From: Strix aluco
Lineage: Eukaryota; Chordata; Aves; Strigiformes; Strigidae
Assembly: GCF_031877795.1 (NCBI RefSeq)
Contig: NC_133933.1
Coordinates: forward strand, 23,836,029 to 23,900,028
Length of the DNA: 64,000 bases
Direction of reading: 5' to 3'
Position 1 is the first letter of the stretch. Each line of letters begins with the position of its first letter. The position numbers and the translations under genes were made by a program. The notes beneath the pieces are model-generated. The model made no database searches, was not told where the DNA came from, and saw only the letters and a list, made by a program, of their open reading frames with translations. Shown piece after piece: positions 39,213 through 49,100 of this stretch.

Positions 39213-40212
39213 TGTCATGGATTAGGCCCAGTCATCAACAAAGCATCACGCAGCCATTCACTCACCCCTTCCCCCCCAGTGCTGGGAAGGGGAAAATGAA
39301 GAAAAAGACTTGGGAATCAAGATAAGGACAGGGAGGGGTGTCTCACCCATTATGGTCATGGGCAAAAAACAGGCTCATTAGGGGAAGAAAAAGAACATCA
39401 CTCTAATTCAAAACACTAACGACAACAACATTTAACAGACAGAATGGGACAGTGAGAAGTGTTACCATATCTTAAAAACACCTCCCCCCTCCCATCCCTT
39501 CTTTCCAGGCTCAGGTTTGTTCTCAATATCTCTACCTCCTCCCCCCAGCAGTGCAGGGGCAGGGGATGGGGATGCAATCAGCTCCACTGCTTCTTCCTGC
39601 AAGGGGGAGGAAGGGAAGCACTCTTCTGCATTCTTCACCCTGCTCCACATGGCATCCCTCTCATGGGAAACAGTCCTTCACAAACTTTCTCCATCATGAG
39701 TCCTCCCCACGGGATGCATTCTTCTCGAGATGCTCCAGCATGGGTCACCCCCTCGTGCTGCAGTCCTCCCAGTGCTGAACTACAACGGCGAGGGCTTCTT
39801 CTTCCCACAGAGTCCTGGGGGTCCTCCACAGGCCACAGGTGAATCTCTGCTCCACTGGTGACCTCCACTGGTGACCACGGCACGGGGGGCAGCCCTGCCG
39901 TCTCACCACGGGATACAGGGGGGTCTCTGCTCAGGGTCACCTCCCCCCCTTCCTCCTCCGTCCTTCCACTGACCTTGGTGTTTGCATCGGTGTCCTTCTG
40001 CTAACTCCTCCTCATAAGTCCCAACCCCCTTCCAGGTTCCCCTTCTTAAATACATTACCACAGAGGCACAGCCACCGTTGCTAATTGGCTCAGCCTTGGC
40101 CAGAGACAGGTCCGATTTGGAGCCAGGGGAACTTTTGAGAAGCTTCTCACAGGGGCCACTGCTGTAGCCCCCTCCCCTCCTACCAAAAACCCCACCACAT
40201 AAACCCAACACA
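39213..40212 (-). mobile_element. Avian endogenous-retrovirus-type LTR, about 1 kb, probably solo
   Basis: Read on the minus strand, the element starts TGTGTTGGGTTTATGTGG at 40212 and continues with GGCCAAGGCTGAGCCAATTAG and a long series of C/T-rich, loosely repeated phrases (on the + strand TCTCTGCTCCACTGG and ACCTCCACTGGTGACC). It has the layout of a retroviral-type LTR family common in birds. A typical distal part (GATAAGGACAGGGAGG, CATTATGGTCATGGGC on the + strand) lies at 39320-39365. I see no gag, pol or env coding sequence next to it, so it looks like a solo LTR. The left boundary is approximate and no target-site duplication could be confirmed. Confidence 0.75.
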
Positions 40213-43200
40213 GGTCCAATATGTATTTTGGTAGTTGTGCTGGGCCAAAGGATACCCAGACTGCTGGCACAGGTAGGGCAGGTATTTGCCACCCCAGGGG
40301 TGCAGTTCTCTGCCATGGCACCAGAGTAGCATGGTGCTCTAGTCAGGAGTCACAGCTTGGTTTCAAGTCTATGTGGAGACAAGATGGTTTTGATATTAGA
40401 TCTTCAGATGGGTAAACTGCCAGCCTTAACGAAACTCCTTCTCCATAATGCTATAGCTGGGGACTGGCATATACAGATCTCAGAGCATGAACTTTCCAAC
40501 TCTCTCTCCCGGTTCCTGCTCTTGAACATTTCCACTGTTGCAGCTGGTGCTTCATTCCTTTAGCAGCAAAGGTTTTTTATGAGTGGCATCCACACAGGCA
40601 GGATGCTTAACAGCCGCACTGCACCACATGGGGAAAGATGGTGCTTGGGAACTCGGGTGGGGGAACAAGCTTCTGGGCAGCATCCACACAAAAACATAGC
40701 AAGGTAGCCCAAGAAGGAGTTTGCCGTGATTTTTCATGAACTCTGCCCAAGGCTGACCATATGGCTGTGGGATTACCCCAGGATTTGGGAGACCTGCAAT
40801 CTGCTTTTTGCTTGGATGTGATTTCTTATTCTTGTTGGCAGGTACCAGAAATCAAGAATGGACCACAGCTGCCCATTCAGCGAGTGCTCATCCATCTCCA
40901 ACTCACTGGACTGAGTGTTTCAAAGGAAGGCCCCACAGTGAGACTGAGGATCATCTCTTCTCCGTGTTATGTCTCCTCATGACTATCATTAATTAGGTAT
41001 GGGCTTAATCTCCAAAGCTCAATGTTTTATGTCCCTTTTAACATTTGCAGTTAGGAGAACTCTAAATAATTTCTTTCAGCATTACTTTACCACAACATCT
41101 GCCTTTGGCTATATACTCTGTGGTTTAATTAACCTGCCATGAGAACAAATTTCCTTTTACCCTTTTTTAATTTCCCACTCCCTAATTTCATCAAATAGTC
41201 ATTTGTGCCTCAGTTGCCACATGGGGACTGTAAAACAGGGATAATGGCACAGTCCTTCCTATACAGGGATAATGTCAGAGTGAATAACCTCAGAGCCTGG
41301 CAAGCACCAAGATACTAACTATGGCAAGTACTGTGGCTGCACTCAGCTCTCTGCCACTGACTTCAGACTATGATCTTCTCTAGACTCAGGATGTGTAAGT
41401 CACACCATTGTTACATTACCACTGAATTTACTGAGAGAAGGCTGCTCAGTTAAGCTCCCAGTCAGTCTGAAATGCTGCTTCTTCTCTATCACCCCTCCTT
41501 CCTTGCGTCTTCCCACATCTGTTTTCCCAGGCATCTGGAAAGCTGAAAAAACAGGTTTATTTAAAGAAGCTTTCTAAAGAATAGAGGAACCATCAGAACT
41601 GCTTCCCAGAGAGCTCTGTGCTGGTCTGTAATGCAAAATTGCTCAGGAGGTCTGAGAAGGAAGTCAGCTCTGGGTGCCAAAACTTCACCTCTGTCCTATG
41701 GGAACACTCTAAACTCAGTTTAAGAGATTGCATATGTTAATTATCATACAGGAAAGAGGAGCCATGGGAGATTATTAAGCTATTCAAAACATTTTTTAGA
41801 ACTCCCAGACAGGAAGATAAGCCTTCTGATTTATTCAGTGGAAAGAAAAGACAATATGACGCTCAGTTAGATGTGGGGTGCATGATCTTGCATCCCTTTC
41901 CCAGTGGTGTAGTGTTGCTGATGTCAATGGGATGATCACTAACATAAGTAAGGAGGGCACAGCTGAGCCATGGCAGTCGTTGCCCGTAGCCTACTGCCTA
42001 AATGCAAACAGGGCCATACCAGCCATACTGATTATGTGCAGCGGCATGAAAGAAGTGGATCATCAATATAGACAGGATAACCTAGCACTGAACATGGGTT
42101 TTTGTTACAAAACTCTCAAGCTGTCCAATATCAAAAGCCAGATAATATAAAGTCTCCCCCCGCAACAAATCCAGACTTGAGCAAAACCAGTTCTGACTCC
42201 CCTACAGGCTATAAGCAATAATGTTCCCTATATACGTACAACATTTTCTCACCCTTTATGAGATGCTCAGCGGGGTAGAAATGTTGTAGGAAGGCATCTC
42301 AAGCATGTGTCAGAAATGGAGCCCAAAGCAACACAGTCTGGAAGATTTAGCGCTCAGGGTACTGTCAGCACAATGTGAGGGGAAGCATTTGGTCCTGTGA
42401 CACTGAAGAGATATCTTATGGCTTCCTAGTACTGGGAGTTTGACCTGCTTCCCTCTGGCTTTCAGAGGAATCTAATGCAAGATGGCCCAGAAAGGAAAAG
42501 ACAATTTTCTGTGGTGCCCTGAAGTCACAAGACAGGCACCTGAACGCTTGGCGTTGAGTTTCACATCGTGAGTCATTCAAAACTGTCAGAGCTGGGGTTT
42601 CTTGGGTTGCTCTTTTTTTCTCTGCTGGTTTTTTGGGTTTTGCCTCTGAAGGTCAGGAATTGCTGGGGGCATCATAAAGGTGAGATTCCTATGTAATCAC
42701 ATGACTCCAGAAACAGAGGCTTTAAGAAAAATACCAAATATCCTGACATTTATGATGCACCCTGCAAATCAGACCCTCTGATAAGGTCCCCTCCCTCACC
42801 TATGCTCCTGTCTGCAGTGCGGCCAGCTATGGGGGCCCATAGTCGCATGTGTGATATGGGTTTTTCCTGGCAAGTACCACATTGTAAGCACCAGCAGCCA
42901 GTTTGGCATCTCAGCGTCAGTATTTGGAGATAAACAAAACCTATCTCTAAGGATTTTTTGTGCTGTAACCCACGATTTCTGCTCTGGTAGCAGAGAGCTA
43001 AAACAAACCATTGGTCTCACATGTCTGCGCAGCACTTGTCATCCAACGGGATCCCAAAAGTCAGCAGTCCACTGAGATGGGAATATTATTAGAAAGGGAT
43101 GTAGACAAGCCTGCATGGGATCATAAAAATATTTCCTTTTTTAACTGCCTCTGCTCTTGCTGCAGCCTCTAGTAAAACCCAGCAGCCAAATACCGGGGCT

Positions 43201-45184
43201 CTTGAAACACCGGATTTACTTAAAGGGACGGTCCCCCAGGAAACTGGCCTTGAAGATGCCATTTTTCACAGCTGCCACCAGAGCATTCTCTGCTTTGTAA
43301 CAAAATCTAGCATCCTCGACACTGTTTGTGTTCCTGAGGGCCCTGTGTGAGCACTAACTCACTGGTCCCCCACTGCTCTGGGAGAGGGGAAGGGATGTGT
43401 TGTGATCCACATGTCACACTTGGGAAACAGACACAGAGCGAGCCAGGTCCGATGAGATCAATAGATTTATGAAAGGGATTAACGTGATTTGGCAACTCCA
43501 GCGCCACAAATGAGGCTGACAGTTTGTCTACAGAGGAAATTACATTGCAATAAAAAGAATCACAACAATGTAATTCCGTTTGTGTAGATATTCCTGTTTC
43601 AAAGCAAGACTTACAGCAGTTATAACCATACAAACTCCTGTACACATTCTCAAAGTAAGGTTGAAAAGGTAAAGCACCCAGAGCTTTGAACCTGATCCTT
43701 CCAAGCAGTGTGTTTGAGCCCATTCATACAGAAGAAGCACCTACCCCTTTTAAAAAAGAAAATCCACTAAACCCCATTTATTTCGTGGTTTGCATTCACA
43801 ACCAAAAAAACGTGGCTAAACTTCGAACAGCCATTTGTTACTGTCATTCTTTGCTTCTTTTCATGCTTGCATGCCTGTGAATGTCTGTGTATGGTTCTGT
43901 AGACTACTTCATGATATCTTACAGATCCCCTGCTGGTCTCTAGGCTGCAGGCTGTGGAGCAGAGCTTTGGTATTTAGACAGGGCTGCTTTTCCTTAGAAG
44001 TGGAAATGGCCCCAACCGGAGGAAACACTAACAAGAAGCCATTTCTCTTTTGCTCGAGCCCTATAAATAAATACCATATAAACAAAAGAGTATTTTCAGA
44101 GAAACTGGACAAATTCTTGGAAGAAAAATTCCCCCCAGGCTGATGGCATGCAGGAAATCCCTGAGCCACAAATCTCAGGAGGCTGGGAAATATTTGGGAG
44201 AGCAAGTACTGCTTGCTTGGCCTTTCTTATGTCAGCTCCTGTCAGACGGTCACAGGGAGAGGCAGGACCCGAGTTAAAGAGGCCAATGACTTGACTCTTG
44301 TGAGTCAACCCTTATTTGTGTGTAATTTGCTTTTCTCTTGGAAAACCTTGGACGGAGCAGGGTGGCAGTAGGTTTGCTGAAATGGGTGAATGCAACTCCA
44401 CACTTCACCGCTAGTCACCTTCAAACTGGGGAAAGCCCCTGGCAGACCTGCCGGGCAGCGTGGGGAGCAACCGCCTCCGGCCCCTGGCCAGGTCATCTAG
44501 ATGAGCTCTCCTGGGACTTTCACTTTTCTCCAGTGTGAGAGTAAAAGCGCCCATCTGCCTCTGAACCACTGGTGTCTGGTTCAAGAACTCCTGTAAGACA
44601 TAATTAGAAACAGCGAAGACGCTGCTGTATAGAGCATCTGCATCTGACTGTGTGTACGCAGCACCATCTAGTGCTTTACAGAGATTATTTTTTTTTCCCC
44701 CCCCTGCTTCCCCAGACCTGTAGTGCCGTATTCAGGGTACACCCTTTCACCGCTGCTGGTCTGGAGGCTGTTGGAGAGTGAACGCTGCGTACGCTCATAG
44801 CAAATGTGTGCCAACCTGGGAGAGGGGACGTGCAAGGTGAGCGGAGCAGTAACATCCCAGGTCATGCAGGTTTGCTGAGATGCCGGTGAGCAACTCCGAC
44901 CCATACCCGCGAGGTCTCTGAGGCCCACCCGCGATGGAACATCCCGCTTTAGTTGAACCCTAATGCCAGAATCACTGTAAAACTAATGACAAGGACTCAG
45001 CAAGGGTTTGGAATAGCTTCAGTGATCTCCTCTTCCTTTCTCCAGTGAAGCTACAGAGCCAATGCCCTCTGCTGATACTAGAGGATATTACCTCCTGTAA
45101 GCGAGAAAAAGCCAAGATTTAACCAATCGAGGAACTCTTCTGCTTTCTTCAGCACCCATAGTGTTATCCCAGGGACTGGAGGAA
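40213..45184. other. Intergenic DNA upstream of the PARP1 CpG island
   Basis: No gene supported on either strand. One MIR-like relic lies at 41205-41320. GC content rises from about 44,200 toward the CpG island. Confidence 0.65.
41205..41320 (+). mobile_element. MIR SINE relic
   Basis: TGCCTCAGTTGCCACATGGG, GACTGTAAAACAGGGATAATG, TACAGGGATAATGTCAG and AGAGCCTGGCAAGCACC follow the order of the MIR tail ('tgcctcagtttcctcatctgtaaaatggggataat ... gtgcctggca'). This is the clearest MIR-like copy in the window. Confidence 0.55.
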
Positions 45185-45520
45185 TCTCCTCCCGGGGAGT
45201 GAAACCACCCGGCCAGCCCCTGGCCGAGGCACGGCTGCTAAGCCCAGGCTCTCCCGGGACCTGGGCAGCCCTCGCCGCGGGGGGCTCTACCCGGGCGGGG
45301 CGCCCACTTCAGGCAGCGGCACCAGCCCGTCCCTGTCCGGACACAACCGCCCCGCTTCCCTCCTCCTGCGGGGCTCCTCCCTGCAGGCTCCCCACAGACG
45401 GGGGGTGCCGGGCAGAAAGCTGGGCGCCGCCTGTCCTCAGGGGGGCGATTGCACCCCCCCGCAGCCCCCGCCGCGGCTCTGCACGCCAGGGAGCGCGGCC
45501 GGACACGCCGCCTCCGCACT

Positions 45521-45552
45521 GGGGGGCCGGGGCGGGCCGGGGCGGGGCGGGC
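45521..45552 (+). other. G-quadruplex-forming tract upstream of PARP1
   Basis: Within 32 bases the + strand has six runs of three or more G separated by one or two C (runs of 6, 4, 3, 4, 4 and 3). This meets the usual four-run short-loop G-quadruplex rule with room to spare and also offers overlapping Sp1-type GC boxes. It lies about 500 bases upstream of the start codon. Confidence 0.7.
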
Positions 45553-45799
45553 CCGCAGGCGGGCGGCGGCTTTGCCCGGTGTTCGCTACAGGCCCCGTCC
45601 TCAGCCTTGGGCGCTGGCGGGTCCCTGCAGCTGCGCCAGATACACTGCTGGGCCCGGGGCGCCCTGAGGGACGGGGCGGCGCCGGGAGAAGCCGGTCGCC
45701 GTGCTGCGCCCCGGTGCTTTTACCGAGCCGGCTTCTGGCGGCGGCGGCGGCCGGGGCGGGAGGCGGAGGGGCCGCAGGGGCCCAGCCCCGGGGGCAGAG

Positions 45800-46054
45800 C
45801 GGTCCCGCCGCCACGTGACCCGCCGCCGCCCCCCGCCCCCTATTGATACACTGTAGCAAACCGGAACGTTCCAGGCGCCGCCAGGCGCGCCCAATCGCTG
45901 CCCGAGCGGCAGATCCGGCTGGGCCGCTGAGGCGGGGGTGGGCGCTCGGCGCTCGGCTAGCGCTCCCGCCGGCGGGTGCGGTGGGGGTGGAGCGCGGGGC
46001 GGCGGGTGCGCGGCGCGGGGCGGTTCCGTGGCGGCGGGAGCGGCGGCGGCGGCG
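45800..46054 (+). promoter_or_regulatory. PARP1: Probable PARP1 core promoter and 5' UTR
   Basis: Seen: no good TATA box; an E-box CACGTG at 45812-45817 followed by AC; a 10-bp palindrome GGAACGTTCC at 45863-45872 preceded by CC, so it also carries an ETS-like CCGGAA; a CCAAT box at 45891-45895; and many GC boxes. A YY1-like GGCGATGGCGG sits on the start codon. Inference: a CCAAT box usually lies 60-100 bases upstream of initiation, which would put the start near 45,960 with a 5' UTR of roughly 100 bases. The exact start site cannot be read from sequence. Confidence 0.6.
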
Positions 46055-46174
46055 ATGGCGGAGCCGGCGGAGAAGCTGTACCGGGCGGAGTACGCCAAGA
46101 GCGGCCGCGCCTCCTGCAAGAAGTGCGGCGAGAGCATCGCCAAGGACTCGCTGCGCCTGGCCCTCATGGTGCAG
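46055..46174 (+). CDS. PARP1: PARP1 exon 1 (coding part): start codon and first half of zinc finger 1
   Basis: These 120 bases give 40 codons starting [10 protein letters not shown] and ending in phase 0 at a GTACCG donor. The ATG at 46055 has a strong context (GCGGCGATGG, G at +4), and the N-terminus matches the known vertebrate PARP1 start, which fixes the start choice. C21 and C24 are the first two zinc ligands of finger 1. R18 and R34 are present; in human PARP1 they contact DNA backbone. The exon lies inside a CpG island. The 5' UTR cannot be delimited from sequence alone; it is probably short and in the same exon. Confidence 0.97.
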
Positions 46175-49100
46175 GTACCGCGTGGCGGGGCCTGGGCCGG
46201 CAGCGGGGCGGGCTGGCCGCGCGGCTCCGCACCGCACCGGGGCTCCCCGCGCCCGCCGCGGCGGACCGCAGTCCTTCGGCCGGGCCTCTCTCTGCCGCCG
46301 CGGCAGCGGGCGCAGCCCATTTTTAGTGCAGGCGCCTTCGCCCGCCGCTCCCGGCGGTTCCCGCAGCCCTCCCCGCCGCCCCCGGGGTGGGGGCTGCGCC
46401 CCGCGGCGGCCGGCGCTGTCGGCAGCCGGTGCTGCAAAGGCGCCTGGAGGTGAAGCGGTGCAAAGTTCAGCGTTAAGTGCCTTAGCGGGGGATTGCAGAG
46501 CCGGAGGGGTCGGCTCGGGGGCGCTCACAGAGGCTCTTTGTTGTCACCCGCAGAGGGGGGGAGCAGGAGGTGGGCGGAGGAGGGAGGCGAGCTCAGCGGT
46601 TCGACTTTCCTGTGCCCCGGGAGGCGTCTGTCACCCGGGGTGTTGCGTCGGGTCGGGGAAATCTCCGCTTGGTGCGCGCTTTGCATACGAGAGGGAAAAT
46701 CTGAGCCCCGGAACGTGGTAGAGGTCGTGGGTGTCCTCCCCTCCCTTTCCCCTTCCAGCTCGGAGAGCTGCAGGGCTGGCGGTCCGGCTCGGGCTGCCAG
46801 CAGCGGGAGGGGGGCTTCCTACAGAACCCCTGGCACCCTGCAGACGTGAGAGGGCGAGCTGGACCGCGGTTAGCGAGCGGAACGCGGGGGGCATGTTTTG
46901 TTGTCGGCTGTCCTTAAATTATTTGCCTTTTGGGGAAGAGACTTGCTCGGCTTCCTCTCGAGAGGAAGGGGAGGGTCCCGTCTGGTGATGGAGGGCCGGG
47001 AATTTGTGGGGGTTCGCTCGGGCAGGGCGAGGAGCTTCCTCCCTCCAGGCTGTGGGCCTCGGCGAGGGCGAGGAACAGGCGGCCGCAGCCTCCGGGGGGT
47101 GCAGGTGGGCAGCGGCCGGGTTGGGGGGTGCTGCTGCGTCTTGTGAAAGATGAGCAGATGCGCAGAGGTGGAGTTACGGAAGGCGGGCGAGGGCGCGGGG
47201 GGCGAGCGCTGGAGCTCTGTTGTGCCCCCCCCCCGCCGCCGGAGGAGCCGTTTCTGCGCGGCCGGGAGCCGCTTCTGCCCCTGCGAGAGGCGGCGCTTGG
47301 AGACCGGGCGAGGAAGGGCCTGGTCGCCGCTCGCCCGGGGGGCGAGGGGGGGGGGGGGGGGGGCGCTGCCGGGGCAGGGCCGACAGCTCCCCCCGGGTTG
47401 GAGGTAGGAGCTGGTTCCCCGGAGGGGAAATACCTGCCTCTGGTTTTGTTCCCCAGAGCTCCCGTCGCCTGGGAAGGATGTTTCAGCGTGCGGTGCCGAG
47501 CCGCAGCGTTCGCTCGCACGTGTTCCTGCTGCCTTTTTCTTTTGTTTCTCCTGCTGCCCTCCGTCGCCCGCCCGAGGTGTCTGCTCTGCTCCGCTCCCCC
47601 TCCCCTGCTCCGGCTGCTTCTCCTCCGGTTCCCTCACATTTGTTATTCCTCCCTTTAAGCTGATGCGAGGCGGGTTGGCCTTCTTCAGCAGGGGGGCCTG
47701 TGGGACAGCAGCGTCCCTTGGTTCAGGGAGTGTGTTTGGTTTTGTAGGGTTGGGTTTATTGAACCATCTCCTGGGGACAGCTGGGACCATGGCATCCCTC
47801 ACAGAGCTGCTGCCTTTTAGCTAGCCATCTGCCCAAAACTGCTGGTCTTACACCAACCACTTGGATTTTTTTTTTCCCTCCCACAACCTCTTGAATTTAC
47901 TTGATCTTTCCTGCAAATGGTTCCCTCTCCCCACTGCCAGTTTTTGTCCCAACAAAGCACTTTTCACACCCTGCTGCTGAGCACAGGCCCCCCCCACCCC
48001 CAAGGACCCGAATTTCACCAGAGCACCTGGTTCACTTGTTTCCTCTTGGGGAAATCCCCTGCAGAGCCTCGGTGCACTGAGATCTTTTGCAAACTACGCA
48101 GAAGAAATTAGAGGGAGGCCCAGACTAAGTCATTAGCGGGATACCATTTCTGCTATAACCGTCCTTTTGTTTTGGCTCTTTAAGTGAAGAGTTCTGAATG
48201 AGGGTGGCATGCTCCGTGTTTGACACAGGGTGGACACCCAGGCCCTGCAGGACCAGCGTGGCTTTGACTTTTGTTTCCAGGTGGAACTGAGTAGTTCCTG
48301 TTACCTGCATGTGCTGTGTGAAAGCAAATCCGTCTCTCCTTTTTCCACAGTTTGTTTAGGAAACTGTGGTCTAGAGATAGGTGAGCTGAGAGAAGTTGTG
48401 TAAACAAGGTTTAGCTCGCCTGGAGATTTCATTTCTCTCCCACACAGAGAAGTCCTCCAGGTGCACAACTCCATGTAGTGAAGATCTGCTCACTGCTTTC
48501 ATGGTTGTCTTAAAGATTGAGCCAACTCTGCCCCCTTCCACATGCCGCAGTGCCTTGTGCCCACAAAGCCTTTGTCTTAGGGACAGAGCCATGAGGAGTC
48601 CTCCAGGAAAACTCCACAAATACGAGCCCAGAGCTTAGGGGTGACCAACTTTCAGTGCTAGAGCTGCGTGTGACTTCCAGACACATTGAGAGCAACCCCA
48701 GGGTGGCTGCTGTGTGGCGGTGGTGCTGTGAGAGTAACTGAGTCATCTGAATCCCAGCCTGTGGGAAGAGTCCAGCTGGCAATATCAATGTCCTCCTACA
48801 GTTTTGGTTGATGGTTGTAACTGGGGCTCCCGGCTCACCTAGTCCCATGCTGTGGTCTTTGAAGCCTTTTCTTCCTCCTTCCTGATCATGCATGAAACTC
48901 TCTGCTGTTTTCAGCTTGGAGATGTCCGTCCTGTTGGTGAGTGATATGTAGAATGCTTTCCTAGGTCGTTAATTCTGTATCATCAGTAATAATCATTATA
49001 CAATGCTGAGTATTATTAGTACAGCAGTTCTCTGTGTGTGGTACTTGGAGCCAAACCACTATACGGTTATTTTGTCTGATGGGTAACCGAAATGATGCCA

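Larger units (their letters stand above)
45185..47660. other. CpG island over the PARP1 promoter, exon 1 and start of intron 1
   Basis: Dense CpG and GC-rich sequence begins abruptly near 45185 and fades near 47660, while flanking DNA is CpG-poor. It is the only CpG island in the window. This is the usual architecture of a broadly expressed gene with a TATA-less promoter. About 870 bases lie upstream of the ATG, enough for a divergent transcript, though I see no conserved coding sequence on the opposite strand. Long open frames on both strands here are a by-product of GC-rich sequence with few stops. Confidence 0.88.

Noticed and set aside
39459-40316. Several open frames of 90-137 codons in the 39.4-40.3 kb region
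   Set aside because: They fall within the C/T-rich LTR and have low-complexity Pro/Ser composition typical of translating such sequence.
1-45184. tRNA, rRNA, microRNA or CRISPR-like arrays
   Set aside because: None seen. The one B-box-like motif (15472-15481) belongs to a diverged SINE relic without a plausible tRNA cloverleaf, and the only tandem arrays are simple microsatellites.
45838-45850. CTATTGATACACT as a TATA box
   Set aside because: It lacks a TATAAA core, lies just above a CCAAT box and within a CpG island, where TATA-less initiation is expected.
45437-46528. A 363-codon open frame on the minus strand across the PARP1 promoter
   Set aside because: It lies wholly in the CpG island, is dominated by Ala/Pro/Arg/Gly, has no domain, and overlaps the genuine exon 1. 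GC-rich DNA has few stop codons, which explains it and its companions at 45843-46721 (+), 45601-46437 (-) and 46870-47802 (-).
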